Shown piece by piece: positions 9,870-19,483 of a stretch of DNA of 64,000 nt. This DNA comes from an uncultured Thermoanaerobaculia bacterium. Its GTDB lineage: Bacteria; Acidobacteriota; Thermoanaerobaculia; Multivoradales; Multivoraceae. The position numbers were made by a program, and so were the translations under genes. Position 1 is the stretch's first letter. Each line of letters starts with the position of its first letter. Below the pieces are notes generated by a model, which searched no databases, had not been told where the DNA came from, and saw only the letters and a list, made by a program, of their open reading frames with translations. The DNA lies in NCBI GenBank assembly GCA_951812325.1, contig OX638294.1, positions 4,378,859 through 4,442,858 on the forward strand, given 5' to 3'.

Positions 9870-11216
9870 GTGCAAGCCTTAGCGATTCGCACCCTTGGCA
9901 TCGTGCTGGGGTTGACGTTGACCGTGCCGGCGTTGGCCGACGACTGGCCGCAGTGGCGGGGCGTCGACCGTTCCGGCGTGTGGCAGGAGGACGGCATCGT
10001 GGAGGAGTTTCCCGAGGACGGCCTCGAAGCGGTCTGGCGGGTGCCGATCCACGGCGGCTACTCGGGGCCGGTGGTCGCGGACGGTCGCGTGTTCGTGACC
10101 GACTGGCGGCGCGTGGAAGGCACTCGCGCCATCACGGGCAAGGAACGCGTCCTGGCGCTCGACGAGGAGACCGGCGAGGAACTCTGGCGCCACGAGTGGG
10201 ACGTGAACTACTCGGCGCTGCAGCAGAGCTATGCGATCGGTCCCCGCTCGACGCCGGCGGTCGACGGCGACACGCTGTACGTGATGGGGGCCGTCGGCCA
10301 CCTGATCGCGCTTGAGGCAGAGACCGGCGAGGTGATCTGGGGCTACGACTCGGTGGAGCAGGGCGACGCCAGCGTCACGATCTGGGGGTTCGCCACGTCA
10401 CCGCTCGTGCACGGCGACCTGCTGATCCAGATCGTGGGGGCCGAGCCAAACGGCAAGGTGATCGCCTTCAACAAGCACACGGGCGAAGAGGTCTGGCGGT
10501 CCCTGTCCTCGGACTGGGAGATGGGCTACGGCCAGCCGATGATCTTCGAAGCCGGCGGCGTGGAGCAGCTCATCATCTGGGAACCGAAGGCGGTCAACTC
10601 ACTCGATCCGGCGACCGGCGAGGTCTACTGGACCGTTCCCTGGGAACTCGCGTCGGGAATGACCGTGACGACCCCCGTGATCGACGACAACCGGCTGTTG
10701 TTCAGCCACTTCTACCGCGGTTCGCTGCTGCTGGAACTCGCTGAGGACAAGCCGGAGGTCAAGGAGCTGTGGCGGGGCCAGAGTCGCAGCGAGATGCCGG
10801 AGGAGACGCAGGGCCTCCACTCCCTGATCACGACGCCGATCCTCGAGGGCGACACGATCTACGGGGTCTGCAGCTACGGCCAGTTGCGCGGTCTGGACGC
10901 GTCGGACGGCTCACGCCTCTGGGAGAGCGACGGGATGACCCGCCAGGGCCGCTGGGGCGCCGCCTTCATGGTCAAGCACGGCGACCGCTGGTTCGTCAAC
11001 AACGATCTCGGCGACCTGATCATCGCCCGCTTCACCCGTGACGGCTACGAGGAGATCGATCGCGCCAGGCTGATCGAACCGACGACGCGATCCGGCTTCG
11101 GCCCGCGCAGGTTCTACGACGCGATGGTGAACTGGACACACCCGGCCTACGCCAACCGCCACATCGTCGCGCGCAACGACGAGGAGATCATCCGTGTCTC
11201 CCTGGCCGCCCAATAG
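9870..11216 (+). CDS. Secreted PQQ-like beta-propeller protein
   Basis: 448 residues with signal peptide (LGIVLGLTLTVPALADDW) followed by repeated propeller blades of the PQQ/quinoprotein type: DDWPQWRG at the mature N-terminus, then ALDEETGEELWRHEW, ALEAETGEVIWGY, AFNKHTGEEVWRS, LDPATGEVYW and GLDASDGSRLWES. Such outer-membrane or periplasmic propellers often act as structural or binding proteins rather than PQQ enzymes; no dehydrogenase active-site signature is obvious. The start is a GTG with the strong site AGGAGGAGGT at 9853-9862. It precedes a sialidase-like secreted protein in the same direction, with overlapping open frames, so they likely form one operon. Confidence 0.85.
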   Translation: MQALAIRTLGIVLGLTLTVPALADDWPQWRGVDRSGVWQEDGIVEEFPEDGLEAVWRVPIHGGYSGPVVADGRVFVTDWRRVEGTRAITGKERVLALDEETGEELWRHEWDVNYSALQQSYAIGPRSTPAVDGDTLYVMGAVGHLIALEAETGEVIWGYDSVEQGDASVTIWGFATSPLVHGDLLIQIVGAEPNGKVIAFNKHTGEEVWRSLSSDWEMGYGQPMIFEAGGVEQLIIWEPKAVNSLDPATGEVYWTVPWELASGMTVTTPVIDDNRLLFSHFYRGSLLLELAEDKPEVKELWRGQSRSEMPEETQGLHSLITTPILEGDTIYGVCSYGQLRGLDASDGSRLWESDGMTRQGRWGAAFMVKHGDRWFVNNDLGDLIIARFTRDGYEEIDRARLIEPTTRSGFGPRRFYDAMVNWTHPAYANRHIVARNDEEIIRVSLAAQ

Positions 11217-11259
11217 CGCCCTTCGAGGACTCGCCGCCGGAGTGCCATCCGGGTGCTCG

Positions 11260-12576
11260 ATGACTGGCGCCCGGAGGTGGGGCGCGCGTGGCGCGGAACG
11301 CGCCACACGGGTTCGGCTGACCCTGGTCCTTGCGGCGCTCGCCGCTCTTGCCACCCTGCCGGCCACGGCCCAGGAGGGATCGGATGCCCAGGGTCCGGTG
11401 GGGGAGCTGATCTTCCCGCTCGAGCACTGGCACAACCACGGGTCCTCTCTCGTGGAGCTGCCGAATGGCGATCTGCTCGTGGCCTGGTTCCACGGTTCGG
11501 GGGAGCGGACAGCCGACGACGTGCGCATCCTGGGCGCCCGGATGCGGGCCGGCGCAGAAACCTGGAGCGAGCCGTTCCTGCTCGCCGACACGCCGGGCTT
11601 CCCGGACACGAACTGCACCCTGCTGCTGGAGCCGGTGAGCGCTGGCGGACACCGGCTGTGGCTGTTCTGGCCCACGATTCAGGCGAATCTCTGGCAGAGC
11701 GCCCTGATGAAGGTCAAGGTGTCGACCGACTTCGAGGGGCCGGGGCCGCCGGTGTGGGACTGGCAGGACGTGCTCCACATGAAGCCCGGCGACGGCTTCC
11801 ACGACCTGGTGGCGGCGAGGACCGACGAGTACTTTCGCAGCCTGGGCTTCGCCGGCGCGTCGGATCCGGCCGCCCCGGAGTCGTCCCGGGCGTGGGCCGC
11901 GCGCAACCTGGAGCAGGCTGCGGACAAGCTGACCCGGCGGATCGGCTGGTTCACCCGCGCGCATCCGGTCGTCCTCCCTCTTCCTGAGGGCGGCCAGCGG
12001 CTGCTCCTGGGGCTCTACTCGGACGGCTTCAGTTTCGCCGCCGCGACCTACAGCGACGACGGCGGCCACAGTTGGACGTTCACCGAGCCGATCATCGGCG
12101 GCGGCAGCGTTCAGCCCACCTTCGCGCTTCGCCGCGACGGCACGCTCCTGGCCTTCATGCGCGACAACGGGCCGCCGCCCAAGCGCGCCCACGTTGCCGA
12201 GTCGAAGGACTTCGGCGCCACCTGGTCCATCGCCCGCGACCACCCGGATTTGGTCGAGACCGGCGCCGGGCTGGAAGTCCTGAAGCTCGCGAGCGGCCGC
12301 TGGATTGCGGTCCACAACGACATCCCCGACGGCCGCTACCGGCTCGCGGTGTCCGTCTCCGAGGACGAGGGCAGGACCTTCAAGCGCCGGCGCTACATCG
12401 AGCGCGAGGAGAAGGGCGTCGGCCGCTATCACTATCCGTCGGTGATTCAGTCCGGCGACGGCCGCATCCACGTGACCTACAGCTACCACGTTGCCGGCGC
12501 GCTCGACGACGGTGGCCAGGGCAAGAGCATCAAGCACGTCAGCTTCGACGAAGCCTGGCTGCTCGGCGAAAGCTGA
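11260..12576 (+). CDS. Secreted sialidase-like (BNR repeat) protein
   Basis: About 438 residues. A signal peptide (RVRLTLVLAALAALATLPATAQE) leads a six-bladed-propeller-type protein with Asp-box (BNR) motifs such as YSDDGGHSWTF, ESKDFGATWS and VSEDEGRTFK. The segment HWHNHGSSLVELPNGDLLVAWFHGSGE is typical of exo-alpha-sialidase-like families that are not always true sialidases. Role: degradation or recognition of sugars outside the cell, inferred. Start uncertain: ATG 11260 gives a reasonable signal peptide; a GTG at 11194 inside the previous gene would add 22 residues. Confidence 0.8.
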   Translation: MTGARRWGARGAERATRVRLTLVLAALAALATLPATAQEGSDAQGPVGELIFPLEHWHNHGSSLVELPNGDLLVAWFHGSGERTADDVRILGARMRAGAETWSEPFLLADTPGFPDTNCTLLLEPVSAGGHRLWLFWPTIQANLWQSALMKVKVSTDFEGPGPPVWDWQDVLHMKPGDGFHDLVAARTDEYFRSLGFAGASDPAAPESSRAWAARNLEQAADKLTRRIGWFTRAHPVVLPLPEGGQRLLLGLYSDGFSFAAATYSDDGGHSWTFTEPIIGGGSVQPTFALRRDGTLLAFMRDNGPPPKRAHVAESKDFGATWSIARDHPDLVETGAGLEVLKLASGRWIAVHNDIPDGRYRLAVSVSEDEGRTFKRRRYIEREEKGVGRYHYPSVIQSGDGRIHVTYSYHVAGALDDGGQGKSIKHVSFDEAWLLGES

Positions 12577-12608
12577 GCGAGGCAACACGTTCAACCGGGA
12601 GGTTTCCC

Positions 12609-13946
12609 ATGCGCCATCGACCATTCTCAATCGTTGCCTTGATCGTCGCGACCTGTTTCGTCCTGCTTGCGGCCTGCGCCCCTCAGGACACTGGCGGCGC
12701 GGGCGCCGATACCTTCGCCGGCCTCCCCCGCGCGACACCCGAAAGCGCGGGCATGTCGAGCGAGCGTCTCGACCGCATCCGGCCGGCGTTCGAGAGCTAC
12801 GTGACGGAAGGCAAGCTCTCCGGCGTGGTCACCGTCGTCGCGCGAGACGGCCAGGTCGTTCACTTCGAAGCCAGCGGCAACCAGGACGTCGAGGCCGGCG
12901 AGCCGATGGCCGAGGACACGATCTTCCGCATGTACTCGATGACCAAGCCGGTCGCCTCGGCGGCGTTGATGATCCTCTGGGAGGAGGGCCACTTCCTGCT
13001 GTCGACGCCGCTATCCGCGATTCTCCCCGAGTTCGCGGATACGCAGGTCTACGTCTCCGGCGACGGCGACGACATGGTGACGGAGGCGCCGCGGCGGCCC
13101 ATCGTCATCCGGGACCTGATGACCCACACCTCCGGTCTGACCTACACCTTCATCCCCAGCCCGGTCGCCGCCTCCTACGCGGCGAACGGTCTGGAAGGCT
13201 CGGCCGACGCGGTCCCCCACGACGACCTGGCGCACTACGTCCGGGAGCTGGCGAAGCAGCCCCTGCTCGCTCACCCCGGCGCCGCGTGGAACTACAGCGT
13301 CGGTCTGGAGGTTGCGGGTCGGGTGGTCGAGGTCGTCTCCGGGCAGAGTTTCCGTGCCTTCCTGAAGGAACGCATCTTCGACCCGCTGGGCATGGTCGAC
13401 ACGGATTTCCACGTCCCGGACGAGAAGCTCGATCGCTTTGCCGTGAACTACGTGCCGACACCCGAAGGAGGCATCGCGGTTGTGGACGATCCCGAGACGA
13501 GCGCCTACCGCAAGCTGCCCCAGGTCGAGATGGGCGGCTCCGGCCTCGTCGCCACTGCCGGCGACTACCTGCGCTTCGCGCAGATGCTGGCGAACGGCGG
13601 TGAGCTCGGCGGGGTGCGCATCCTCGGACCGCGGACGGTGGCCCTGATGATGGACAACCACTTGGGATCGGCCTACGGGCCGTCGCCGATGTCGAGCCTC
13701 AGCCTCGACATGGGGAGCGAGGGCGTGGGCTATGGCCTTGGCGGGTACTCGGTCACCGACACCGGCCTGACCGGTCTGCCGGCTTCGCCCGGCGCCTACG
13801 GCTGGGGCGGCGCCGCCTCGACCGACTTCCTCGTCGATCCCGAGGAGCGCCTCGTCGCCATGGTGCTGACCCAGCTGCTGCCCAGCGGCACCTATCCGCT
13901 GCGTCCGACGATGGAAGTGCTGACCTACCAGGCGATCCTCGAGTAG
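12609..13946 (+). CDS. Serine hydrolase lipoprotein (class C beta-lactamase / esterase family)
   Basis: 445 residues. A lipoprotein signal peptide ends in VLLAAC (lipobox LAAC). The serine beta-lactamase/penicillin-binding fold follows, with the catalytic SxxK motif in YSMTKP, the HTSGLTYTF motif common to these esterase-like proteins, and a Tyr in the WNYSVGLEVAG segment matching the YxN motif. Members of this family include esterases, D-aminopeptidases and beta-lactamases; substrate cannot be predicted. GGGAGG precedes the ATG. It lies 32 bases after the sialidase-like gene and is probably in its operon. Convergent with the next gene. Confidence 0.87.
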   Translation: MRHRPFSIVALIVATCFVLLAACAPQDTGGAGADTFAGLPRATPESAGMSSERLDRIRPAFESYVTEGKLSGVVTVVARDGQVVHFEASGNQDVEAGEPMAEDTIFRMYSMTKPVASAALMILWEEGHFLLSTPLSAILPEFADTQVYVSGDGDDMVTEAPRRPIVIRDLMTHTSGLTYTFIPSPVAASYAANGLEGSADAVPHDDLAHYVRELAKQPLLAHPGAAWNYSVGLEVAGRVVEVVSGQSFRAFLKERIFDPLGMVDTDFHVPDEKLDRFAVNYVPTPEGGIAVVDDPETSAYRKLPQVEMGGSGLVATAGDYLRFAQMLANGGELGGVRILGPRTVALMMDNHLGSAYGPSPMSSLSLDMGSEGVGYGLGGYSVTDTGLTGLPASPGAYGWGGAASTDFLVDPEERLVAMVLTQLLPSGTYPLRPTMEVLTYQAILE

Positions 13947-14052
13947 GCAGCGCCCGGCGGATCGAGCCGGCCCCTCGGCGCGTCGCCCTCGTCCCGGTAC
14001 GGTGACCGGCGGCGCCGTGAAGCCGGCGTTGCCCGGCGCTCGCGGGCAGGCT

Positions 14053-15273
14053 TCAGGGCCCGGAACCGAACAGCCTGATCTGGCTCGGCTTGTGTCTCGA
14101 CAGAGCCGGATCCGGCTTGAGTCGGTCCATGCGCAGCAGCGCGCCAGCGGTGAGCTGGCGCTGTCCGAGTGCGGTGCGGCCGGCCTCGTCCAGGGGGCCG
14201 ATGCGGCTTTCCCCGTGGTCGGCGCGGACGGCCAGAATCGAGTCGGCCGCGATCTCTTCGTCGTCCAGAAGGTCAGGGCTGTGGCTGGTGACCAGAATCT
14301 GGGTGTGCTCGGCCGCCTCGCGCAGGCTGTCGATCAGGATCCCCGCTGCCGCCGGATGGAGCGCCAGTTCGGGTTCCTCGATTCCCACCAGACCCGGCAT
14401 CGCGCGTCCCCTGCCGGCGCCCTGGAAGACTGCCGCCAGGATGCCCAGGGCCCGGAGGGCGCCGTCCGACATGTTGTTCGCTTCGAACTTCCAGGGATGC
14501 CTGGCGCCTCGCACCTCCTGGCGGAACTCGAGGAACTCTCTGGGACCCGCCATCCTGCGGGCCACGCCGGTGATTCCCGGCACGATTCTGCTCAGGTAGT
14601 CATCGATCCGCCGCTGGGTGTGGGGAGAGCGCGCGGAGAGGTTGGAGAGCACGCTCGCCAGGTTGCTGCCGTCTTGAGCCAGAAGCTTGCCGGGGTCCGG
14701 CGGCTGAGGTTGACGGATCTGCCGGGGGTTCAGGCTGTAGAACCCGAGCGTGGACAGAGCGTCGTGGACGCGGCGGAACGGCGTGTGGCCGGAGACGCTG
14801 ACCAGAACCAGCCGGTCCGGGGCGGCGACCGGGCCGATCGGCAGAGTGCTCTTTCTGACCTCGCCCTTCTCCACCCGGTAGTGGTCTGCATCTCCGCCGT
14901 CTCGAGGCACGACCAGGCACTCCTCCCGCTGGACCTCGTAGCCGCCCGGGCTCCTGGCGCCGACCGTGAACGCGTAGTGTCCGTGGAGGTCCTCCAGATC
15001 GATCCCGACGCGAATGCCGAAGTGGGTCGGGTGACCGCCGGATCGCCGCCGCACGTCGCCAATTCCGCCCCGGTTCCGCAGCGCGTGATCGATGGAGTGC
15101 CGGAGCGCGTCTCGAACGAAGCAGATCGCGTCCAGGAAGTTGCTCTTTCCGGAACCGTTCGGCCCGACGAGGAAGCACCGGTTCGCCGGCGAGACGTCAC
15201 ACGCCGCGATGCTCTTGTAGTTGCGGAGCGCAACACGGGTCAGCAGGCGGCGGCCGGCGGTCACGCCGGTCAT
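14053..15273 (-). CDS. AAA ATPase, RecF/OLD-like ABC-type
   Basis: 406 residues. Walker A is GPNGSGKSN near residue 37; the ABC-like signature region is NNMSDGALRALG, Walker B is GLVGIEEPELALHP, and the switch is VTSHSPDLLD. These mark the single-chain SMC/RecF-type ATPases that often act in DNA repair or phage defence. No TOPRIM domain follows, and no partner gene (such as the small protein often paired with these ATPases) can be seen: downstream is a convergent gene and upstream about 390 bases without a clear gene. Its role is therefore open. Confidence 0.85.
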   Translation of the reverse strand: MTGVTAGRRLLTRVALRNYKSIAACDVSPANRCFLVGPNGSGKSNFLDAICFVRDALRHSIDHALRNRGGIGDVRRRSGGHPTHFGIRVGIDLEDLHGHYAFTVGARSPGGYEVQREECLVVPRDGGDADHYRVEKGEVRKSTLPIGPVAAPDRLVLVSVSGHTPFRRVHDALSTLGFYSLNPRQIRQPQPPDPGKLLAQDGSNLASVLSNLSARSPHTQRRIDDYLSRIVPGITGVARRMAGPREFLEFRQEVRGARHPWKFEANNMSDGALRALGILAAVFQGAGRGRAMPGLVGIEEPELALHPAAAGILIDSLREAAEHTQILVTSHSPDLLDDEEIAADSILAVRADHGESRIGPLDEAGRTALGQRQLTAGALLRMDRLKPDPALSRHKPSQIRLFGSGP

Positions 15274-15664
15274 CAGGGGTTGCGCCGCAGGCGCCGCCCT
15301 CGAGCCTCAACGACCGGGTCGTGAACGGGGGCGGTTCGCTGGACCAGACGCTCTGCAGCAGGCTTGGGACTTGCGTGGAACAGACCCGCACCCACGGCGC
15401 AGCTCGACGCCGTGGTCGAGCAGACGTCGGCCCTGGCCGGCGCGAGAGACTCCCAAGGGCCGACCGCCGCCGGGAAGCCCGCCGCCGGTTCCCTGCCGGA
15501 CAGCGCGGCGACCACGCTGCGAACCGTCCTGGGACCGAACCCGTTCATCCAACGAGTCTAGTCTTTGCGCCCGCGCCCGCGCCGCCGGATTGCGGAATCT
15601 GCCGGCGGTGCGGAGAGCGAAAACCGTCTTCCCGCACCGCTCCGGAGAGAAAGACAGCAGCCTG
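15274..15664. other. Intergenic region between SWIM gene and AAA ATPase
   Basis: 391 bases with no gene I can support; short open frames here have no recognisable features. Near the SWIM gene end there is a hairpin (listed separately). Confidence 0.5.
15605..15640 (-). terminator. Hairpin after the SWIM gene
   Basis: A perfect 9-bp inverted repeat GCGGTGCGG (15605-15613) / CCGCACCGC (15632-15640) lies about 25 bases after the stop of the SWIM-finger gene. No clear U-run follows, so termination is only likely. Confidence 0.45.
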
Positions 15665-16774
15665 TCAGCGGGCCGTCCCGATCTGTTCGTGCAGGGTCTG
15701 CAGCGCGTTGTACGAGGCGTTTCGCAGGGTGAGCCGGCCGCGCACGGACTCCCAGCGGCGCACGGTTGCCGGCGAAACGCCGAGTGTGGCGGCGAAGTCG
15801 GCCACCGACATGCGGCTGCGCCGACGGAGACCGCGCACCCGGGCGCCGGTGGGGCGGAACGGCAGCGCCGCCGCCGAGGCCTTCTTCGCGGCGCGCTTCC
15901 GCCCGGAGGTCTTCGTCGAAGCGCGCTTCCGTGCGGAGGCCTTCGTCGCGGCGCCCTTTCGCGCGGGGACCTTCTGCCCCGCGCGCTTTCGCCGGCGCGG
16001 CGGCCCGGAAGCCCCGCCGCGTTGGCGGGCTTTGCGGTCCGCCTTCTTCGGCGGCCGCGAGCGGGCAGCCGGCCCATCGTCCGTGTCCAGGTCGATGCCG
16101 AAGATGCCCGACAGGTCGCCTTCCTCGAGGGAATCCGCCCCCGCCGCGCCTGCCGGCAGCGCCATCTCTGCATCGATCAACTCCGATTCGTCGACCTTGC
16201 GCAGCAGGAAGAGGAGTTCGGGGCTGTCGTCGAGCCGGTTGCCGATGCCGTACAGGACGGAAGCCACGTGCTTGCACATGCCCGCCCAGTCCGGGCAGTT
16301 GCAATCGAATTCGATCTGGCGCGGGGTCGGGAACAGACCGCGGCGGCGATCCGTGACCACGTCCATCACCTGATCGGACAGTTTCCCCTGGAGCAGTTCG
16401 AGGACGGAACCGATCTGTCCGGTGCATCTTGTCTTGATCGACTTCCAGATTGCCGGCTTGAGCCCTTCGATGCGAATGGAGACGCGGTAGAGCCTGGTGC
16501 CGAAGACCAGCGCGTCGACCCGGCCGGCCCGGATCGCCAGGTCGCAGACGGCCCCGTGGCGCGCGTAGCTGCGGCCCCGCGGCAGCCGGTTGCGGTAGTC
16601 GGAGAAGGACTCCATGCGCTTGCACCAGCGCTTGCCCCAGAAGCTCCGGGCGATCAGGTTGCCCGTGATTTCGACCGGCTGGACCTTCTTCCCCTGCTTG
16701 CGGAGACTGGCGACCTTGCGCGCTGCCTTGGCGCGCCGCGCGGCGACTGGAACGTAGGTCGGGAACCTGTACAT
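15665..16774 (-). CDS. SWIM zinc-finger protein with H1-like linker and C-terminal HTH
   Basis: 369 residues in three parts. The N-terminal half ends in a SWIM finger (DCNCPDWAGMCKHVASVLYGIG, pattern CxC...CxH) that should bind zinc. The middle (about 235-315) is a Lys/Arg/Ala-rich run with repeated AARK/ASARKRAS-type units resembling histone H1 or AlgP-like tails. The C-terminus (MSVADFAATLGVSPATVRRWE) is a helix-turn-helix like those of Xre regulators. It starts six bases after the SNF2 helicase stop; SWIM/SNF2 pairs are common in bacteria and presumably act together on DNA. The basic tail plus HTH is unusual and suggests direct DNA contact. Confidence 0.85.
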   Translation of the reverse strand: MYRFPTYVPVAARRAKAARKVASLRKQGKKVQPVEITGNLIARSFWGKRWCKRMESFSDYRNRLPRGRSYARHGAVCDLAIRAGRVDALVFGTRLYRVSIRIEGLKPAIWKSIKTRCTGQIGSVLELLQGKLSDQVMDVVTDRRRGLFPTPRQIEFDCNCPDWAGMCKHVASVLYGIGNRLDDSPELLFLLRKVDESELIDAEMALPAGAAGADSLEEGDLSGIFGIDLDTDDGPAARSRPPKKADRKARQRGGASGPPRRRKRAGQKVPARKGAATKASARKRASTKTSGRKRAAKKASAAALPFRPTGARVRGLRRRSRMSVADFAATLGVSPATVRRWESVRGRLTLRNASYNALQTLHEQIGTAR

Positions 16775-16780
16775 GGGCTG

Positions 16781-19453
16781 CTAGACCCCCGCTCGGGTGA
16801 TGTCGAGGCGGACCAGGTCAAGCAGGTCCTCGTCGGAGAGTTCGGTGAGCTTCACCTCGCGGCCGTCATCCAGAAGATCCTTCGCCAGATCGTTCTTCTC
16901 GCTGATCATCCGATCGATCTTCTCCTCGATGGTGCCGGAAGTGATGAACTTGTGGACGACCACGTTGCGGCGCTGGCCGATCCGAAAGGCCCGGTCGGTC
17001 GCCTGATTCTCCACCGCCGGGTTCCACCAGCGGTCGAAGTGGATCACGTGCGAAGCGGCCGTCAGGTTCAGGCCCGTGCCTCCCGCCTTGAGGGAAAGCA
17101 CGAAGAACGGTGGTCCGTCGCCGCGCTGAAACGCCTCGACCAGGCCGCGGCGCGCCCTGACTCCAGTGCCGCCGTGCAGCGCCAGTCCCGGCCGGCCGAA
17201 GACTGCGGCGAGATGGGTGGACAGCGGATCGATGATCTCCCGGAACTGGGTGAACACGAGAACGCGTTCCTGGCGTTCGGCGAGTTCCGCGCAGATCTCG
17301 GCAATGCGTTCGAACTTGCCGCTGTGGTTCGGTTGGTAGTCGCCGTCGCCGGAGAGCTGGCTGGGGTGGTTGCAGACCTGTTTCAATCGCATGAGTGCCT
17401 GCAGCACGAGGCCCCGCCGCTTGATGCCCTCGGCCAACTCCATGTCGCGTTTCATCGACCGCACCACCTTCTGGTAGAGCGCGACCTGGGTTCGGGTCAG
17501 ATGGCAGTAGCGCGCCATCTCGGTCTTGTCGGGCAGGTCGTCGATGATGCTGCGGTCCGTCTTCAGGCGGCGCAGGATGTAGGGCGCGACGAGTCGACGA
17601 AGCGGCGCGAACGGCTGCAGTTCGCGTTGTTGCAGGGTCTTGACGAAGCGCCGAAACACGGCTTGCGAGCCGAGCAGACCGGGATTGAGGAAATCGAAGA
17701 GCGCCCACAGGTCCCCCGGGCGATTCTCCACCGGCGTGCCCGTCATCGCGACGCGGGCGTCGGCCTCGAGCTTTCGAGCCGAACGGCTCTGGAGCGTACC
17801 GGGGTTCTTGATCGCCTGCGCTTCGTCCAGGATGATCAGTCGCCACCGCATCTCGGCCAGCCAGGACTGCCGCGCGAGCATCGCGTACGTGGTCACTACC
17901 AGATCGGCGTCGGCCAGTGACCGCGCGGGGTCGTGGGCAATCCGGTTCAGGGTCTCGCGGTCCGTTTCCGACGGGTGCAGGAATCGAAGGACCAGCGACG
18001 GCGCGAACCGAGCCGCTTCGGCGCGCCAGTTTCCGAGCAGGGAGGCGGGAATCACGAGCAGCGAGGGCGCTCGTCGCTCGTCGTCGTGCCCGCCGCGGTC
18101 AGCCAGCAGCAGGGCCAGCACCTGGATCGTCTTGCCCAGGCCCATGTCGTCGGCCAGGCAGGCGCCGAGGCCCAGACGGGTGAGGAAGACGAGCCATGCG
18201 ACGCCTGCGCGTTGGTATGGCCGCAGGGTCCCCTGCAGCGTGCCGTCGTCGACGGGCGCCAGCGCTCCCGGATCACGCATGCCGGCGAGAATCCTGCGCA
18301 TGCCGTCTCCGGCCTCGACATGGACCCAGCGGCGTTCGGCCTCGGCTTCCGCCTCACCCTGAAGATCGACCGAGGCGCCAGCGAGGAGGCGCATTCCCTC
18401 GATGTACGAGATGCCGTGTTCGCCGGCCGCGCGGTGCACGGCATGCCAGTGCTCGATCGCCTGCCGCAGACGGTCGCGGTCCACTTCGACCCATTGACCC
18501 TTGAGAAGCACGAGGTTGCCGTCGCCTTCCAGGAGCTCGTTCAGGTCGGCTTCCGACAGCGGCTCGCCGCCGAGAGCGAGTTCGACGCGAAAGTCCAGCA
18601 TGGCCTCGGCGCCGACCAGGGATGACGTCTCGCCGACCGTCACGGAGACCTGCGGTCGCGGACGCTTGCGCCACCAGTTCGGCAACCGCACGGACAGGCC
18701 GCTCTCCTCGAGTTCCGGCACGCTGCGCAGGAGTCGATAGGCGCGATCCGGTGTCCAGGCCATCGGCCGGTAGACGTCGCCCGAATCCACGATCTCCCGT
18801 ATCCAGTCGCACGCCTTCGCGGCTTGCTGAATCGGTGACAGGAGCGTGATCAGCGCTGCGCGGTTGTTCGCGCCCGCGTACTGCTCGAGCGCTCGTCGCA
18901 GCGGCACGTGCCGCGCCCGTCCGGTCGCGCCGAATCGCGCGGCATAGGTGGCCATGAACGCGAACGGCCGTGCCGGGTCACTCTTGTTCTCGGCCAGGTG
19001 GAAGCACACCCGCCCCACCTGATGCCAGTTCGGCGCTCGCTCACGCAGGAACGGGGACAGCCCTCCTGCCGTCGAGGCCGCCTGGCGCACCCAGTCGTCC
19101 ATCTCGGTCCAGACGCTCTGCAGGCGCTCCACGGACAGGTACTCGCCGCCGACCATTGGTGGGGCGGCTTCGACGAGCGCGGCGCACGCGGCCGCGGTCG
19201 GTGGCTCCACGGTGGGTTGCGCCGCCCGTTCCGGCAGCTGGCAGAGCCCGGTCAGATGGCGCTCGGCGATGCTCTGCCAGAAGCGGAGAGCGGGCGACCC
19301 CAGGGTATTCGTCTTTTCCGCGGCCAGCGCGAACAGGGCCTCGCGCCAATCGGCGTTGAAGGCCTGCTCCAGGTGTCCGGTCCCGTCCGCAGCATCCTGA
19401 ACGCCGCCTTGTGTCCAGCGCAGGCCGCCGGCCGGCGTCAGTCCCAAGCTCAC
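16781..19453 (-). CDS. SNF2-family DNA helicase/translocase
   Basis: 890 residues. A long N-terminal SNF2-associated region (about 1-410) precedes the two RecA-like helicase lobes: motif I LADDMGLGKTIQ (near 438), motif II LIILDEAQAIKN (near 543), motif III MTGTPVENR, motif V GGTGLNLTAASHVIHFDRWWNPAVE and motif VI QATDRAFRIGQ. These are diagnostic of the Snf2/Rad54-like translocases. Start is a GTG. The SWIM-finger gene follows after six bases; the pair probably remodels or translocates along DNA, in repair or defence (inference). An acyl-CoA dehydrogenase gene ends 30 bases upstream, giving an operon-like run. Confidence 0.93.
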   Translation of the reverse strand: MSLGLTPAGGLRWTQGGVQDAADGTGHLEQAFNADWREALFALAAEKTNTLGSPALRFWQSIAERHLTGLCQLPERAAQPTVEPPTAAACAALVEAAPPMVGGEYLSVERLQSVWTEMDDWVRQAASTAGGLSPFLRERAPNWHQVGRVCFHLAENKSDPARPFAFMATYAARFGATGRARHVPLRRALEQYAGANNRAALITLLSPIQQAAKACDWIREIVDSGDVYRPMAWTPDRAYRLLRSVPELEESGLSVRLPNWWRKRPRPQVSVTVGETSSLVGAEAMLDFRVELALGGEPLSEADLNELLEGDGNLVLLKGQWVEVDRDRLRQAIEHWHAVHRAAGEHGISYIEGMRLLAGASVDLQGEAEAEAERRWVHVEAGDGMRRILAGMRDPGALAPVDDGTLQGTLRPYQRAGVAWLVFLTRLGLGACLADDMGLGKTIQVLALLLADRGGHDDERRAPSLLVIPASLLGNWRAEAARFAPSLVLRFLHPSETDRETLNRIAHDPARSLADADLVVTTYAMLARQSWLAEMRWRLIILDEAQAIKNPGTLQSRSARKLEADARVAMTGTPVENRPGDLWALFDFLNPGLLGSQAVFRRFVKTLQQRELQPFAPLRRLVAPYILRRLKTDRSIIDDLPDKTEMARYCHLTRTQVALYQKVVRSMKRDMELAEGIKRRGLVLQALMRLKQVCNHPSQLSGDGDYQPNHSGKFERIAEICAELAERQERVLVFTQFREIIDPLSTHLAAVFGRPGLALHGGTGVRARRGLVEAFQRGDGPPFFVLSLKAGGTGLNLTAASHVIHFDRWWNPAVENQATDRAFRIGQRRNVVVHKFITSGTIEEKIDRMISEKNDLAKDLLDDGREVKLTELSDEDLLDLVRLDITRAGV

Positions 19454-19483
19454 GACAGGAGCGCCTGCGCCGACCCGGGGGCC

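Noticed and set aside
15273-15548. 91-codon minus-strand frame before the AAA ATPase as a possible partner
   Set aside because: No recognisable domain, Ala/Pro/Arg-rich, and it shares no features with known partner proteins.
15221-17920. 899-codon plus-strand frame opposite the SWIM/SNF2 genes
   Set aside because: Antisense of two clear families; composition artefact.
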